Below, one piece after another: positions 46,879 to 59,760 of a DNA stretch of 64,000 nt (its first letter is position 1; each line of letters begins with the position of its first letter). The notes below the pieces were generated by a model, which saw only the letters and a list, made by a program, of their open reading frames with translations, was not told where the DNA came from and did not search any database. The stretch spans positions 1 to 64,000 of the forward strand of contig NZ_AUCH01000008.1 of the NCBI RefSeq assembly GCF_000429665.1, in the 5' to 3' direction. This DNA comes from Azovibrio restrictus DSM 23866. Its GTDB lineage: Bacteria > Pseudomonadota > Gammaproteobacteria > Burkholderiales > Rhodocyclaceae. The translations under genes and the position numbers were made by a program.

Positions 46879-46949
46879 GGGTGGCGGGCGTTTTTTCGCT
46901 CCACCCTGCAAGTTGTGCATAAGTCAAGTCTGATACCCGACTTATGCAC
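46879..46949. terminator. two hairpins downstream of hemE
   Basis: The first hairpin (46915-46949) is a perfect 11-base inverted repeat GTGCATAAGTC/GACTTATGCAC around 13 bases, beginning 14 bases past the hemE stop. The second (46879-46906) pairs GGGTGG and CCACCC across an A/T-rich core. Neither has a classic T run, yet together they could end the hemE transcript. Sequence from 46652 to 46962 has no gene. Confidence 0.5.
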
Positions 46950-46962
46950 TCTTTTCGGGCGT

Positions 46963-48018
46963 TCAGCGGCGGTAGCCGTGCACCGTTTCCACCAGGGCCA
47001 CCACGTGCTCGGGGGGCGTGAACTGGGAAATGCCGTGGCCCAGGTTGAACACATGGCCGGTGTTGCCGGGCCCGTAGGCGTCCAGCACCTTGGTGGCTTC
47101 CGCTGCAATTTTCTCCGGCGTGGCGAACAGCACGTTGGGGTCCAGGTTGCCTTGCAGAGCCACCTGGTCACCCACCCGGCGGCGGGCGTCGCCGATGTCC
47201 ACGGTCCAGTCCAGGCCCACCCCGTCACAGCCGATGGCGGCGATCTTTTCCAGCCACAGGCCGCCGCCCTTGGTGAACACGATGGAGGGAATCTTCTGCC
47301 CTTCCCAGGTCTGGTGCAGGCCGGCCACGATCTTTTGCATGTAGGCCAGGGAGAATTCCTGGTAGGCGGCGTTGGAGAGGGAGCCGCCCCAGGTGTCGAA
47401 AATCATCACGGCCTGGGCGCCGCACTCGATCTGGGCGTTCAGGTAGGCGGTGACGGCATCGGCGGTGACCGAGAGGATGCGGTGCAGCAGGTCGGGCCGG
47501 CTGTAGAGCATGGCCTTGATGTGGCGGAAATCCTTGGAGCCGCCGCCTTCCACCATGTAGCAGGCCAGGGTGTAGGGGCTGCCGGAGAAGCCGATCAGGG
47601 GCACGGAATTGTCCAGGGCCTTCCTGATCGTGCGCACCGCGTCCATCACGTAGCCCAGGTGTTCATGGGGGTCCGGCGCCGTCAGGTTGTTGATGGCCCA
47701 TTCCTCCCGCAGGGGGCGTTCGAAGCGGGGGCCTTCGCCGGCTTCGAAATAGAGGCCCAGGCCCATGGCGTCGGGCACCGTGAGGATGTCGGAGAACAGG
47801 ATGGCCGCGTCCAGATCGTAACGGGCCAGGGGCTGCAGGGTGACTTCGCAGGCCAGGTCGGGGGCCTTGCACAGGGAAAGGAAGTCCCCGGCCCGCTTGC
47901 GGGTTTCGCAGTACTCGGGCAGGTAGCGGCCCGCCTGGCGCATCAGCCACAGGGGGGTACGGTCGGTGGGTTCCTTGAGCAGGGCCCTGAGGAAGTTGTC
48001 GTTCTTGGGTCGGGTCAC
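46963..48018 (-). CDS. hemE: uroporphyrinogen decarboxylase
   Basis: A 351-residue enzyme of heme and chlorophyll-type tetrapyrrole synthesis that removes four acetate carboxyl groups from uroporphyrinogen III. MRQAGRYLPEY, the catalytic aspartate in AILFSDILTVP, FSGSPYTLACYMVEGGGS, and FDTWGGSL fit HemE. The gene appears monocistronic, followed by hairpins. It belongs to the heme pathway also needed for cytochromes in respiring betaproteobacteria. Confidence 0.96.
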   Translation of the reverse strand: MTRPKNDNFLRALLKEPTDRTPLWLMRQAGRYLPEYCETRKRAGDFLSLCKAPDLACEVTLQPLARYDLDAAILFSDILTVPDAMGLGLYFEAGEGPRFERPLREEWAINNLTAPDPHEHLGYVMDAVRTIRKALDNSVPLIGFSGSPYTLACYMVEGGGSKDFRHIKAMLYSRPDLLHRILSVTADAVTAYLNAQIECGAQAVMIFDTWGGSLSNAAYQEFSLAYMQKIVAGLHQTWEGQKIPSIVFTKGGGLWLEKIAAIGCDGVGLDWTVDIGDARRRVGDQVALQGNLDPNVLFATPEKIAAEATKVLDAYGPGNTGHVFNLGHGISQFTPPEHVVALVETVHGYRR

Positions 48019-48150
48019 GAGGGCGCTCCGGAAAGGACAAAGCCGGGATTATCCCCGACCGGAGGGGCGGGCGTCGAGGGCGGGACGGAGGAAGTCCGGC
48101 GCATCGGGAGATGGCCAGGAGGGCAGGGGGAAATACGGGCGGCCGGGTTC

Positions 48151-49292
48151 TCAGGTATGGGGGGTCAATGCCTCGCCTTCCCTGGCCCCGTCGGCATAGT
48201 GCTGGGCGATGCCGGCAAATTCGTCGGCCACCCCACTCAGGGCGTCGATCACGTCCGGATCGAAATGGGTGGCCCGCTCGGCCAGCATGGACTGGAGGGA
48301 TTCGTCATGATCGAAGGCCTGCTTGTAGACCCGCCGGGTGGTCAGGGCGTCATAGACATCGGCCACTGCCATCAGCCGGGCGCTGATGGGGATGTCATCC
48401 CCCGTCACACCCCGGGGATAGCCCCGCCCGTCCCAGCGCTCGTGGTGTCCGTAGGCGATGTCGGCCGCGCATCCGAGAAACGAGCCGTCGTCGTCGATGA
48501 GCTCCCGGGCCGCGGCGACGATGGCGCGGTGACCGTATTCGCAGTGGCGTTTCATGACCACCCATTCCTCGGGGGTGAGCTTGCCGGGCTTGAGCAGGAT
48601 GGAGTCGGGAATGGCGACCTTGCCCACGTCGTGCAGGGGGGCCGACTTGAACATGATCTGGATGAAGGCCGGGGTCAGCGCGTGGCGGAAACGGGGATGG
48701 TCCCGGAGTTCTTCGGCCAGTATCCGCACGTAGTTCTGGGTGCGGCGGATGTGGTTGCCGGTCTCGTTGTCCCGGGCTTCGGCCAGGGCGCAGAAGGCGG
48801 CGATGGTGGCGCTCTGGGAGGCAATCAGCTTCTGGTCCCGACGGCTGAGCTCCCGGGTGCGCTCCTCGACCAGGGCCTCCAGCTCCTCGTTGTGACGGCG
48901 CAACTCCCGTTTTGCATTGGCAAGCTGCAGATGGGTGCGCACCCGGGCCAGGACTACGGGCGGCGATACGGGCTTGTGCACAAAATCCTCGGCCCCCAGG
49001 GACAGGCCCCGCTCTTCGTCTATCGCGCTTTCCAGGCTGGTGAGGAAGATCACCGGCACGTCCCGGGTGGCCGGGCTGGCCTTGAGCTGCCGGCAGACCT
49101 CGAAGCCGTCTATGCCGGGCATGACCACATCCAGCAGGATCAGGCTGATGGGATAGCTGCGCATCAGGCTCAGGGCCTCGGCGCCGCTGGTGGCGAAACA
49201 GAGGTCGTACTCCGATTCCAGAACGGCGGCCAGCATTTCGATGTTGGTCAGTGAATCATCCACCACCAGCACTTTTTCTTTGCGCTCAGTGC

Positions 49293-49296
<4 letters not shown>
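48151..49296 (-). CDS. response regulator with HD-GYP phosphodiesterase domain
   Basis: A 381-residue protein of the RpfG type. The receiver domain (residues 8-125) has the phospho-accepting Asp56 (ILLDVVMP). A coiled linker (residues 128-160) joins it to an HD-GYP domain with HDVGKVAIPDSIL, HHERWDGRGYP and all expected metal ligands. It should degrade cyclic di-GMP when phosphorylated. Its ATG (49296) overlaps the stop of the hybrid kinase gene by 4 bases, so the kinase is the likely partner. Confidence 0.93.
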
Positions 49297-52595
<3,299 letters not shown>

Positions 52596-52754
52596 GGCAT
52601 GCTCGTCCTCGTCCGGCAGGAGCGGCGGGATACCGGCCCTGAACCCGATCAACCTTAACGTAAAGTAACTGGGAAAACAACGATATGCCCGGCTTTGGCC
52701 GGTGGAGTGGAAGGGGGGCGGACGCCCGGCTTTATCCGAGCTGTCTGGTCTCCT

Positions 52755-52781
52755 GGCCGGCCGCCCCGGGGACGGCCGGCC
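52755..52781. terminator. hairpin downstream of the hemerythrin gene
   Basis: GGCCGGCCG and CGGCCGGCC form a very stable stem around 9 bases, starting about 13 bases past the hemerythrin stop on the minus strand. No T run follows. Confidence 0.55.
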
Positions 52782-52794
52782 GGCTTGCCGGGTC

Positions 52795-53202
52795 TTACTG
52801 GATGCCGCCGGCCTTGAGGGCGGGGGCGTACATGAAGTCGATCTGGGGAATGTGCTTGATCAGCCAGTCGCGCAGGAAGGCGGTGGTCTGTTCGGTGATC
52901 TCGGCGCTGCCGGCATGGAACTTCTTCTGCAGGTCCACGCAGGTCTGCACCAGGGTGTCATGTTCCTGCTTGTGCTGGGCCAGGGAGGGGTAGCCCACGG
53001 CACTCATGTTCTTTTCTTCGGAAGCGAAATGCTCGGCCACGAAGGCAATCAGGCTGTCCAGGTTCTTGCCGATGGTGCCGCGTTCGCCCTGGCCGACACT
53101 TTCGTGCAGCTTGTTGAGCAGGTTGAAGAGGTGCTGGTGTTCCTCGTCATGCTTGCTGACGGACGTACCGAATTTCTCTTGGGTCCAGGTGATCAGGGAC
53201 AT
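52795..53202 (-). CDS. bacteriohemerythrin
   Basis: A 135-residue non-heme di-iron oxygen-binding protein. His22, His58/Glu62 (HFASE), His77/His81 (HKQEH) and His117/Asp122 (HIPQID) make up the metal site. Single-domain bacteriohemerythrins store or sense oxygen in microaerobic bacteria. The ATG at 53202 begins the four-helix bundle; a distal ATG adds a short unconserved tail. It may supply oxygen sensing or storage near the phosphorelay. Confidence 0.92.
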   Translation of the reverse strand: MSLITWTQEKFGTSVSKHDEEHQHLFNLLNKLHESVGQGERGTIGKNLDSLIAFVAEHFASEEKNMSAVGYPSLAQHKQEHDTLVQTCVDLQKKFHAGSAEITEQTTAFLRDWLIKHIPQIDFMYAPALKAGGIQ

Positions 53203-53457
53203 GAATTTTCCTTTTTTGAACGTATGTTGCACAGATGACCCGCCACATCTCCGTCATGGGCGGGGAGGATTGCCGGTGCCGACCCGGCACCCGATGGGCA
53301 GGGGCCGGCAACGCAGCCTGCGCAGCCTAGTTGATTCCGTTTGAATATGCAAATGGCAAGTTTGCGGGTGGCAGGTGCGTGCGTCGGGAAGGCCCGGCCT
53401 GCCGCCGCAGGGAGCGGCCGCTTCAGCAGCTGGCCGGGGAGCGGCCGGGAGGGGAGG

Positions 53458-54912
53458 CTATTTCTTCCAGAACGCCGGGGTGAGGACCACCAGCAGGGTG
53501 AAGATTTCCAGGCGGCCCAGGAGCATGGCGAAGGTGCAGGCCCAGGTCTGGAAATTGTTGAGGCCGGCGTAGTTGCCGGCGGGGCCGACGCTGCCCAGGC
53601 CGGGGCCGGTGTTGTTGAGGGAGGCCACGGCGGCGGAGAAGGCGGTGATGATTTCCAGGCCGGAAAAGCTGAGCACCAGGGTCAGGGTGACCAGGGTGAC
53701 CATGTAGATGAAGCCGAAGGCCAGCACCGCGAACAGCATGTTCTGGGGCACTGAATGGCCGCCCAGTTTGACCGGGTACACGGCATTGGGATGCATGGCC
53801 CGCAGCAGTTCCCGGTACACCTGCTTGTAGAGCAGCACGGCGCGCATCATCTTGATGCCGCCGCCGGTGGAGCCGGAGCAGGAGATGAAGCTGCACAGGA
53901 ACAGCATCCACAGGGGGGCGAAGAAGGGCCAGAGGCTGTAATCGGTGGTGGCGAACCCCGCCGTGGTGGCGACGGAGATGGTGTTGAAGGCGGCGTGGCG
54001 CAGGGCTTCGCTGGAGCTGGGGTAGGCGTGGTGGCCCCAGAGGAAGAAGGTGAGCAGCAGCACGCTGCCCAGCAGCACCACCAGGAACCAGAGGATTTCC
54101 GGGTCGCGCAGGTAGGTGCGCAGGTCCCGGCCGGTGATGGCCACGTAATGGGTGGCGAAGTTCATGCCGGCCACCAGCATGAAGAAGATGGCGATGCCCT
54201 CGATTAGGGGCGAGTTCCAGTAGGCGAAGCTGGCGTCGTGGGTGGAGAAGCCTCCCAGGGCCACGGTGGAAAAGGCGTGGCAGATGGCGTCGAAGCCGCT
54301 CATGCCGGCCCAGCGGTAGGCCAGGGCGCAGGTGCTGGTGATGCCCACGTAGACCAGCCACAGGCCCTTGGCGGTCTGGGCGATGCGGGGGGTGAGCTTG
54401 GTGTCCTTCATGGGGCTGGGAATCTCGGCCTTGAACATCTGCCGGCCGCCGATGCCCAGCATGGGGAGAATGGCCACCGCCAGCACGATCAGGCCCATGC
54501 CCCCCAGCCAGATGATCAGGTGGCGCCACAGGTTGATGGACTGGGGCAGGCTGTCCAGGTTGGCGAGGACCGTGGCCCCGGTGGCCGTGAGGCCGGATAC
54601 CGCCTCGAAATAGGCCTGGGTGAAGCCGATGTCGAGCTGGGTGTAGAGGGGGATGCTGGCGTACACGGGCAGCACCGACCAGGCCAGCACCACCAGCAGG
54701 AAGCCGTCCCGCACGTGCAGTTCCCGCTTGTAGCTGTGGGTCAGGCCCCAGAGCAGGGCGCCGCTGCCCAGGGTGGCGAAGAAGGCCAGGTCATAGGCGG
54801 CCTCCGCCCCGTCGCCGATCAGGTGGGAGTAGGTCAGGGGCACCAGGAGGGTCAGGGAGAACAGGGAGAGCAGCATCCCCAGGGCCCGGAAGACGGGAAG
54901 GAAACGGTCCAT
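53458..54912 (-). CDS. trkH: Trk potassium uptake protein TrkH
   Basis: A 484-residue membrane protein with four pore-like repeats, each with two transmembrane segments and a P-loop. The TGATVL, GGFSTH, TTAGFA and NTGPGL loops supply the filter glycines. It carries potassium across the inner membrane and is gated by TrkA. The gene lies 6 bases after trkA and ends the rsmB operon. No terminator was clear. Confidence 0.95.
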   Translation of the reverse strand: MDRFLPVFRALGMLLSLFSLTLLVPLTYSHLIGDGAEAAYDLAFFATLGSGALLWGLTHSYKRELHVRDGFLLVVLAWSVLPVYASIPLYTQLDIGFTQAYFEAVSGLTATGATVLANLDSLPQSINLWRHLIIWLGGMGLIVLAVAILPMLGIGGRQMFKAEIPSPMKDTKLTPRIAQTAKGLWLVYVGITSTCALAYRWAGMSGFDAICHAFSTVALGGFSTHDASFAYWNSPLIEGIAIFFMLVAGMNFATHYVAITGRDLRTYLRDPEILWFLVVLLGSVLLLTFFLWGHHAYPSSSEALRHAAFNTISVATTAGFATTDYSLWPFFAPLWMLFLCSFISCSGSTGGGIKMMRAVLLYKQVYRELLRAMHPNAVYPVKLGGHSVPQNMLFAVLAFGFIYMVTLVTLTLVLSFSGLEIITAFSAAVASLNNTGPGLGSVGPAGNYAGLNNFQTWACTFAMLLGRLEIFTLLVVLTPAFWKK

Positions 54913-54918
54913 GGGAAC

Positions 54919-56352
54919 TCAGAAGAAGTGGAAGCCGACCTGGAACAGCTGTTCCACCTTGCGCACCAGTTTTTTCTGGACGCAGAACACCACCACGTGG
55001 TCGCCGGACTGGATTACCGAATCCCCGTGGGCGATTTCCACCCGTCCCGAGCGCCGGTCCACGGTGCCGTCGTCGCGCACGTGCACCGACTCGACGAAAT
55101 CGAAATCCCGCACCAGGGCGGCCACGGTGACCCCCTTGGGCCAGGGAATGTCGGCAATGCGTTTGCCCACCACCTTGGAGCTGCCGGCATCGCCGTGGGC
55201 CACCAGTTCCAGGGCCTCGGCGGCCCCTCGGCGCAGGGAGTGCACGGCGGCCACGTCGCCCCGGCGCACATGGGCCAGCAGGGTGCCGATGGAGACGTGG
55301 GCGGGGGAGATGCCGATGTCGATGGGGCCGCCCTGCACCATGTCGGCGTAGGCGCGCCGGTTGATCAGGGCCACCACCCGCTTGCAGCCCATGCGCTTGG
55401 CCAGGGAGGCGGCCATGATGTTGTCTTCGTCGTCGTTGGTCAGGGCCAGGAACAGGTCCATCTCGGCGATGTTCTCCTGTTCCAGCAATTCCTCGTCGGT
55501 GGCGTCGCCGGACAGCACCAGGGCGTCCTTGAGCTTGCTGGCGATGTAGTCGGCCCGGGTCCGGGTGTGCTCGATGATCTTCACCTCGTAGCGCGCTTCC
55601 AGGGTGGCGGCCACCCGCAGGCCGATGTTGCCGCCCCCGGCGATCATGATCCGCTGCACCGGGTTCATCATGCGCCGCAGCTCCCTGAGCACCGGGCGGA
55701 TGTGCTCGGCGGCGGCCAGCACGAACACCTCGTCGCCGGGCTGGATATGGGTATCTCCGGTGGGAATGATGGGCTGGTCGCGGCGGTAGATGGCGGCCAC
55801 CCGGGCCTCCATGCCCAGGGGCAGGTGCTCCTTCATCTCCTTGATGGGCTTGCTCACCAGGAGCCCGCCCTCGTAGGCCCGTACCGCCACCAGGGACACC
55901 CGGCCGCCGGCGAAGTCCAGCACCTGCAGGGCCTCCGGGAACTGGATCAGGCGCACCACGTAATCGGTGATGATCTGCTCGGGGCAGATGGCGAAGTCCA
56001 CGGCGAAGTTGTCCGGCGACAGCAGCCGTTCATCTTCGAGGAAGTCCCGGGAGCGCAGCCTTGCCACCCGGGTGGGCACGTTGAACATGCTCTGGGCGAT
56101 CTTGCAGGCCACCAGATTGGTCTGGTCGCTCTGGGTCACGGCGATCACCAGGTCCGCATCCTCGGCCCCGGCGCTTTTCAGCACCGAGGGATAGGCGGCA
56201 TTGCCGGTGACCACGCGCAGGTCGAGGCGGTCCTGCAGGGCGGCCAGGCGCTCGGCGTCGCTATCCACCATGGTGATGTCGTTCTCTTCCGACACCAGGC
56301 TCTCCGCCACCGAGGCGCCCACCTGGCCGGCCCCCAGGATGATGATCTTCAT
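54919..56352 (-). CDS. trkA: Trk potassium uptake regulatory protein TrkA
   Basis: A 477-residue protein with two tandem RCK modules. The first NAD-binding site is GAGQVGASVAE, the second GGGNIGLRVAA; each is followed by a TrkA-C domain. It gates TrkH in response to nucleotides. The ATG overlaps the ntrX stop by 4 bases. It is part of the minus-strand transcript rsmB-trkH. Confidence 0.95.
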   Translation of the reverse strand: MKIIILGAGQVGASVAESLVSEENDITMVDSDAERLAALQDRLDLRVVTGNAAYPSVLKSAGAEDADLVIAVTQSDQTNLVACKIAQSMFNVPTRVARLRSRDFLEDERLLSPDNFAVDFAICPEQIITDYVVRLIQFPEALQVLDFAGGRVSLVAVRAYEGGLLVSKPIKEMKEHLPLGMEARVAAIYRRDQPIIPTGDTHIQPGDEVFVLAAAEHIRPVLRELRRMMNPVQRIMIAGGGNIGLRVAATLEARYEVKIIEHTRTRADYIASKLKDALVLSGDATDEELLEQENIAEMDLFLALTNDDEDNIMAASLAKRMGCKRVVALINRRAYADMVQGGPIDIGISPAHVSIGTLLAHVRRGDVAAVHSLRRGAAEALELVAHGDAGSSKVVGKRIADIPWPKGVTVAALVRDFDFVESVHVRDDGTVDRRSGRVEIAHGDSVIQSGDHVVVFCVQKKLVRKVEQLFQVGFHFF

Positions 56353-57629
56353 GGCTGGACTTCCTCGCTGCGGCGGCCCACGGCCACCCCCAGTTGCTTC
56401 AGCTTGCGGTACAGGTGGGTGCGCTCCAGGCCGGAGCGTTCCGCCACCCGGGTCATGTTGCCCCCCTCGGCCCGGAGCAGGTGCTCGAAGTAGTGCCGTT
56501 CGAAGGCGTCCCGGGCCTCCCGCAGGGGTTGCTCGAACAGCTCCCGCAGCCCTTCCGGGGCCAGGGGAACCGCATCCGGCCCCTCCACCTCGGGCAGCAG
56601 GCGCAGGATGTCGGCCTCGCCGATCTCCTCTTCCAGGGCGGTCAGGGCCAGGTTGCGGATCAGGGCCTGGAGCTCGTTCCAGCCCGCCTCGCCACAGCTG
56701 GCCCAGCGCACCCGCAGCAGGTTGAGGGCAGCACAGGAGAAGCGGCGCAGGGGCACTTCCTGACGCTCCACCATCAGGCGCAGGAACAGGCTCAGCACCT
56801 CGGGCAGATCGTCCCCGTGCTGGGCCAGATTGGGCAGGGCCAGCCAGACCTCGCCCAGGCGGGCCAGCATCTGGGCATCCCAGCCCCGGGCGCCGAGGCC
56901 GGACAGGGGCTGGGAACTGGCAGCCACCAGCAGGATGTTGTGGCGCGCCACCCGTTCCAGGGCAAAGGCCAGGTTCATCTGCTGCAGCTTGCCCAGGGCG
57001 GCCAGGTCGCTCACGTAGATCAGGCCGCCGGCCGTCTTCTGCAGCAGTTCCTGGGTCATGGGGGTGGTGCATTCGAGCAGGTCCAGCCAGGGCGACTGGG
57101 GCCGTTGCAGGGTGCGGGCGCAGAGTTCGGCGATGCTGCCGGTGCCGCCCTTGAGCAGCAGGGTGCTGGTCTTGGCGGCCGCCTGTTCCAGGCGCTTCTT
57201 CAGGTCCCGGAACAGGGGGGCGTGGCCCAGGGCCTCCAGGGTGGCCGGCGGGCGCTGACCGATGTGATCATGCTTCAGGGCCTTCTTCACCGTGGCAAGC
57301 AGCTTTTGCAGGGCGATGGGTTTTTCCAGGAAATCCACGGCGCCGATGCGGGTGGCCTCCACTGCCGTGTCTATGGTGCCGTGCCCGGACATCATCACCA
57401 CCGGCATGGTGAGCTGGCCGCCCGAAGCCCATTCCTTGAGCAGCGAGATGCCGTCCGTGTCCGGCATCCAGATGTCGAGCAGCACCAGCTCCGGGTTGTG
57501 CTCGCCCCGCAGCTTGCGGGCCGCGGCGGCGTTTTCCGCCAGGCGCACCGAGTGGCCTTCGTCGGCAAGGATCTCCGAGAGCAGTTCGCGGATGCCGATT
57601 TCGTCGTCAACGACCAGTATCTCTGCCAT
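56349..57629 (-). CDS. ntrX: NtrX-type response regulator with degraded AAA+ domain
   Basis: A 426-residue regulator in the standard position after ntrY. The receiver domain (1-120, Asp at LVLLDIWMP) and the C-terminal Fis-type helix-turn-helix (ALRAEGGNMTRVAERSGLERTHLYRKLKQLG) are intact. In the middle, the Walker A is GGTGSIAE where the lysine is lost, the GAFTGA loop is absent, and Walker B is not recognisable (YVSDLAAL). It can probably bind DNA and respond to phosphorylation but should not drive sigma-54 RNA polymerase. The start overlaps the ntrY stop by 23 bases. Confidence 0.9.
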   Translation of the reverse strand: MAEILVVDDEIGIRELLSEILADEGHSVRLAENAAAARKLRGEHNPELVLLDIWMPDTDGISLLKEWASGGQLTMPVVMMSGHGTIDTAVEATRIGAVDFLEKPIALQKLLATVKKALKHDHIGQRPPATLEALGHAPLFRDLKKRLEQAAAKTSTLLLKGGTGSIAELCARTLQRPQSPWLDLLECTTPMTQELLQKTAGGLIYVSDLAALGKLQQMNLAFALERVARHNILLVAASSQPLSGLGARGWDAQMLARLGEVWLALPNLAQHGDDLPEVLSLFLRLMVERQEVPLRRFSCAALNLLRVRWASCGEAGWNELQALIRNLALTALEEEIGEADILRLLPEVEGPDAVPLAPEGLRELFEQPLREARDAFERHYFEHLLRAEGGNMTRVAERSGLERTHLYRKLKQLGVAVGRRSEEVQP

Positions 57630-59760
57630 TTTTTCCTTCCTTGACCAGGGGCAGTCGTATGCTGATGCGGGCGCCGCCCTCCGGCTGGTTGCTGATGTCT
57701 ATGGTGCCCTGGTGTTCGTCGATGATCTTCTTGACGATGGGCAGGCCCAGCCCCGTGCCCCGGGGCTTGGTGGTGATGTAGGGTTCGAACACCCGGGGCA
57801 GGATTTCTGCCGGGAAGCCGCAGCCATTGTCGCTGATCTGCAGTTTCGCCCAGCTGCCGCCCGGTTCGGTGCGAATCTGCAGGCGCGGGGAGGGCACGGC
57901 CTCCAGGGCGTCCTCGCCGTTCCGGAGCAGATTGTGGATCACCTGGCGCAGCTGGTTGACGTCCCCCAGGACCGGCGGCAGCTCCGGGTCCAGCTCGCTG
58001 CTGATGCGGACGCTGGAGTTCTCGTACAGGCCCAGCACCTCGCGGATCAGGGCATTCAGGTCCAGGGGCGCCAGTTCCGGGGCCGGATGCCGGGAATAGT
58101 CGCGGAAATCATCCACCATGCGCTTCATGGCCTGGACCTGGTTGATGATGGTCTGGGTGGAGCGTTCCAGCATCTCCCGTTCCTTGCCGCCCAGGTGGTC
58201 CCCCAGCTTGAGCTGCAGGCGCTCCGCCGAAAGCTGGATGGGGGTGAGGGGATTCTTGATCTCGTGGGCCAGGCGCCGGGCCACTTCGCCCCAGGCAGCG
58301 CTACGCTGGGCGGCGATGAGCTGGGTGACGTCGTCGAACACCACCACGTGGCCGCCGTTGCCGGCCTCCGGCAGGCGGGTGCCGCGCAGCAGCAGCACCT
58401 GGGCCTGGCCGCCCTCCCGTTCCAGCTCCAGCTGGCCCTGCCATTCCTCCAGGTCCTCCCGGCCGAAATGCTGGCGGATGAACTGGCCCAGCTCCGGGTG
58501 CCGGGGCCATTCCTCGGCGGGGCTGCCCACCAGGTCGGCCAGGTCCTCCCCGAGCACGGTGATGGCCCCCTCGTTCACCGTGCGCAGGGCGAAATGCCGG
58601 TCGAACACCAGCACCCCGGCGGACAGGTTGGCGAGGATGGATTCCAGGTAGGCCCGGGCCGATTCCACTTCGCTGCGGTGCCGGTCCGCTTCCCGGCGGG
58701 CGTCGTCCAGCTGCCGGGTCATGCGGTTGAAGGACTGGGTCAGCACCCCCAGCTCGTCGCGGCTGTAGATGGCCTGGCGCGGCGAGTAGTCGCCCTGGGC
58801 CACGGCCTGGGTGCCTTCGGCCAGGATGGAAAGGGGGGCGGACAGGCGCCGGGCCATGAAAAAGGCCAGGGCAAAGGCGGCGAACAGGGCCACCAGCACC
58901 GTCAGGGTCAGGGTCAGGGCGTAGATCTGGGTCAGGCCCTGGCGCGCCAGCTGCAGCTCCTGGTAATCCCGGTACACGTCCTGGACCGCTTCGGCGTTCT
59001 GGGCCAGGCCGCTGGGCACCGGCTGCACCAGTTGCAGCACCCGGGGCTGCTCGAAAAAGGTCAGGGGGGTGACCGGCACCAGCACCCGCAGGGTCATGCC
59101 GTTCTCACCTTCGCCTTCGATGGTGGTCACGGTGCGGCTGGAGCGGGCCTGCTTCAGCTCCGACGGGGAGGGCAGGGGCGGCAGGGGCGTGGACAGCTCC
59201 CCCTGGGCGCTGGCGATCAGCTGGCCGTTGGGGCCGAACAGGGCGGCGGAATCCACCCCGGCCTGCTCGCGCAGGCGCACCAGCTGCACCCGTATCGCCC
59301 CATCGGGCCGGTCGGCCAGCTCCAGGGCCATGCCCCGGGCCTTCTGGGCCAGTTCCCCGAGCAAGGAATCCAGGGCCGAGCGGCCCAGGCTGAGGCCGGA
59401 TTCCAGGGCCTTTTCCACCCGTACGTCGAACCAGCTCTCGATGGAGCGGGTGATGAACTGCACCGAGACCCCGTACACCAGGGTGCCGGGGACCACCGCC
59501 ACCAGGCCGAACATCAGCATCAGCCGGAGCTTGAGCCGGGAGCCGAACACCTGGGCCCGGTGTTCCCGCCACAGGGCATGCACCTGCCAGCCCACCAGGC
59601 CGAGCAGGATCAGGGCCACCAGCACGTTAAGGCCCAGGATGAGGGGGTAGCGGTTGGCGAAGATCATGGTGTCCGCCGAGGTGGATGCCAGCAGCAGGAA
59701 CCAGAGGATCGCGCCCAGGGCCGCCCCCAGGGCGCCGACGATGGCCAGCAGGCGCTTCAT
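57607..59760 (-). CDS. ntrY: sensor histidine kinase NtrY
   Basis: A 717-residue kinase with two N-terminal helices, an extracytoplasmic segment, a third helix near residue 285, HAMP, PAS, a HisKA domain (LAHEIKNPLTPIQLS) and HATPase (DNGCGF, GTGLGL). NtrY/NtrX pairs control nitrogen and redox metabolism. The gene follows DUF4390 with a 4-base overlap. Both signal and target in this organism are unknown. Confidence 0.95.
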   Translation of the reverse strand: MKRLLAIVGALGAALGAILWFLLLASTSADTMIFANRYPLILGLNVLVALILLGLVGWQVHALWREHRAQVFGSRLKLRLMLMFGLVAVVPGTLVYGVSVQFITRSIESWFDVRVEKALESGLSLGRSALDSLLGELAQKARGMALELADRPDGAIRVQLVRLREQAGVDSAALFGPNGQLIASAQGELSTPLPPLPSPSELKQARSSRTVTTIEGEGENGMTLRVLVPVTPLTFFEQPRVLQLVQPVPSGLAQNAEAVQDVYRDYQELQLARQGLTQIYALTLTLTVLVALFAAFALAFFMARRLSAPLSILAEGTQAVAQGDYSPRQAIYSRDELGVLTQSFNRMTRQLDDARREADRHRSEVESARAYLESILANLSAGVLVFDRHFALRTVNEGAITVLGEDLADLVGSPAEEWPRHPELGQFIRQHFGREDLEEWQGQLELEREGGQAQVLLLRGTRLPEAGNGGHVVVFDDVTQLIAAQRSAAWGEVARRLAHEIKNPLTPIQLSAERLQLKLGDHLGGKEREMLERSTQTIINQVQAMKRMVDDFRDYSRHPAPELAPLDLNALIREVLGLYENSSVRISSELDPELPPVLGDVNQLRQVIHNLLRNGEDALEAVPSPRLQIRTEPGGSWAKLQISDNGCGFPAEILPRVFEPYITTKPRGTGLGLPIVKKIIDEHQGTIDISNQPEGGARISIRLPLVKEGKNGRDTGR

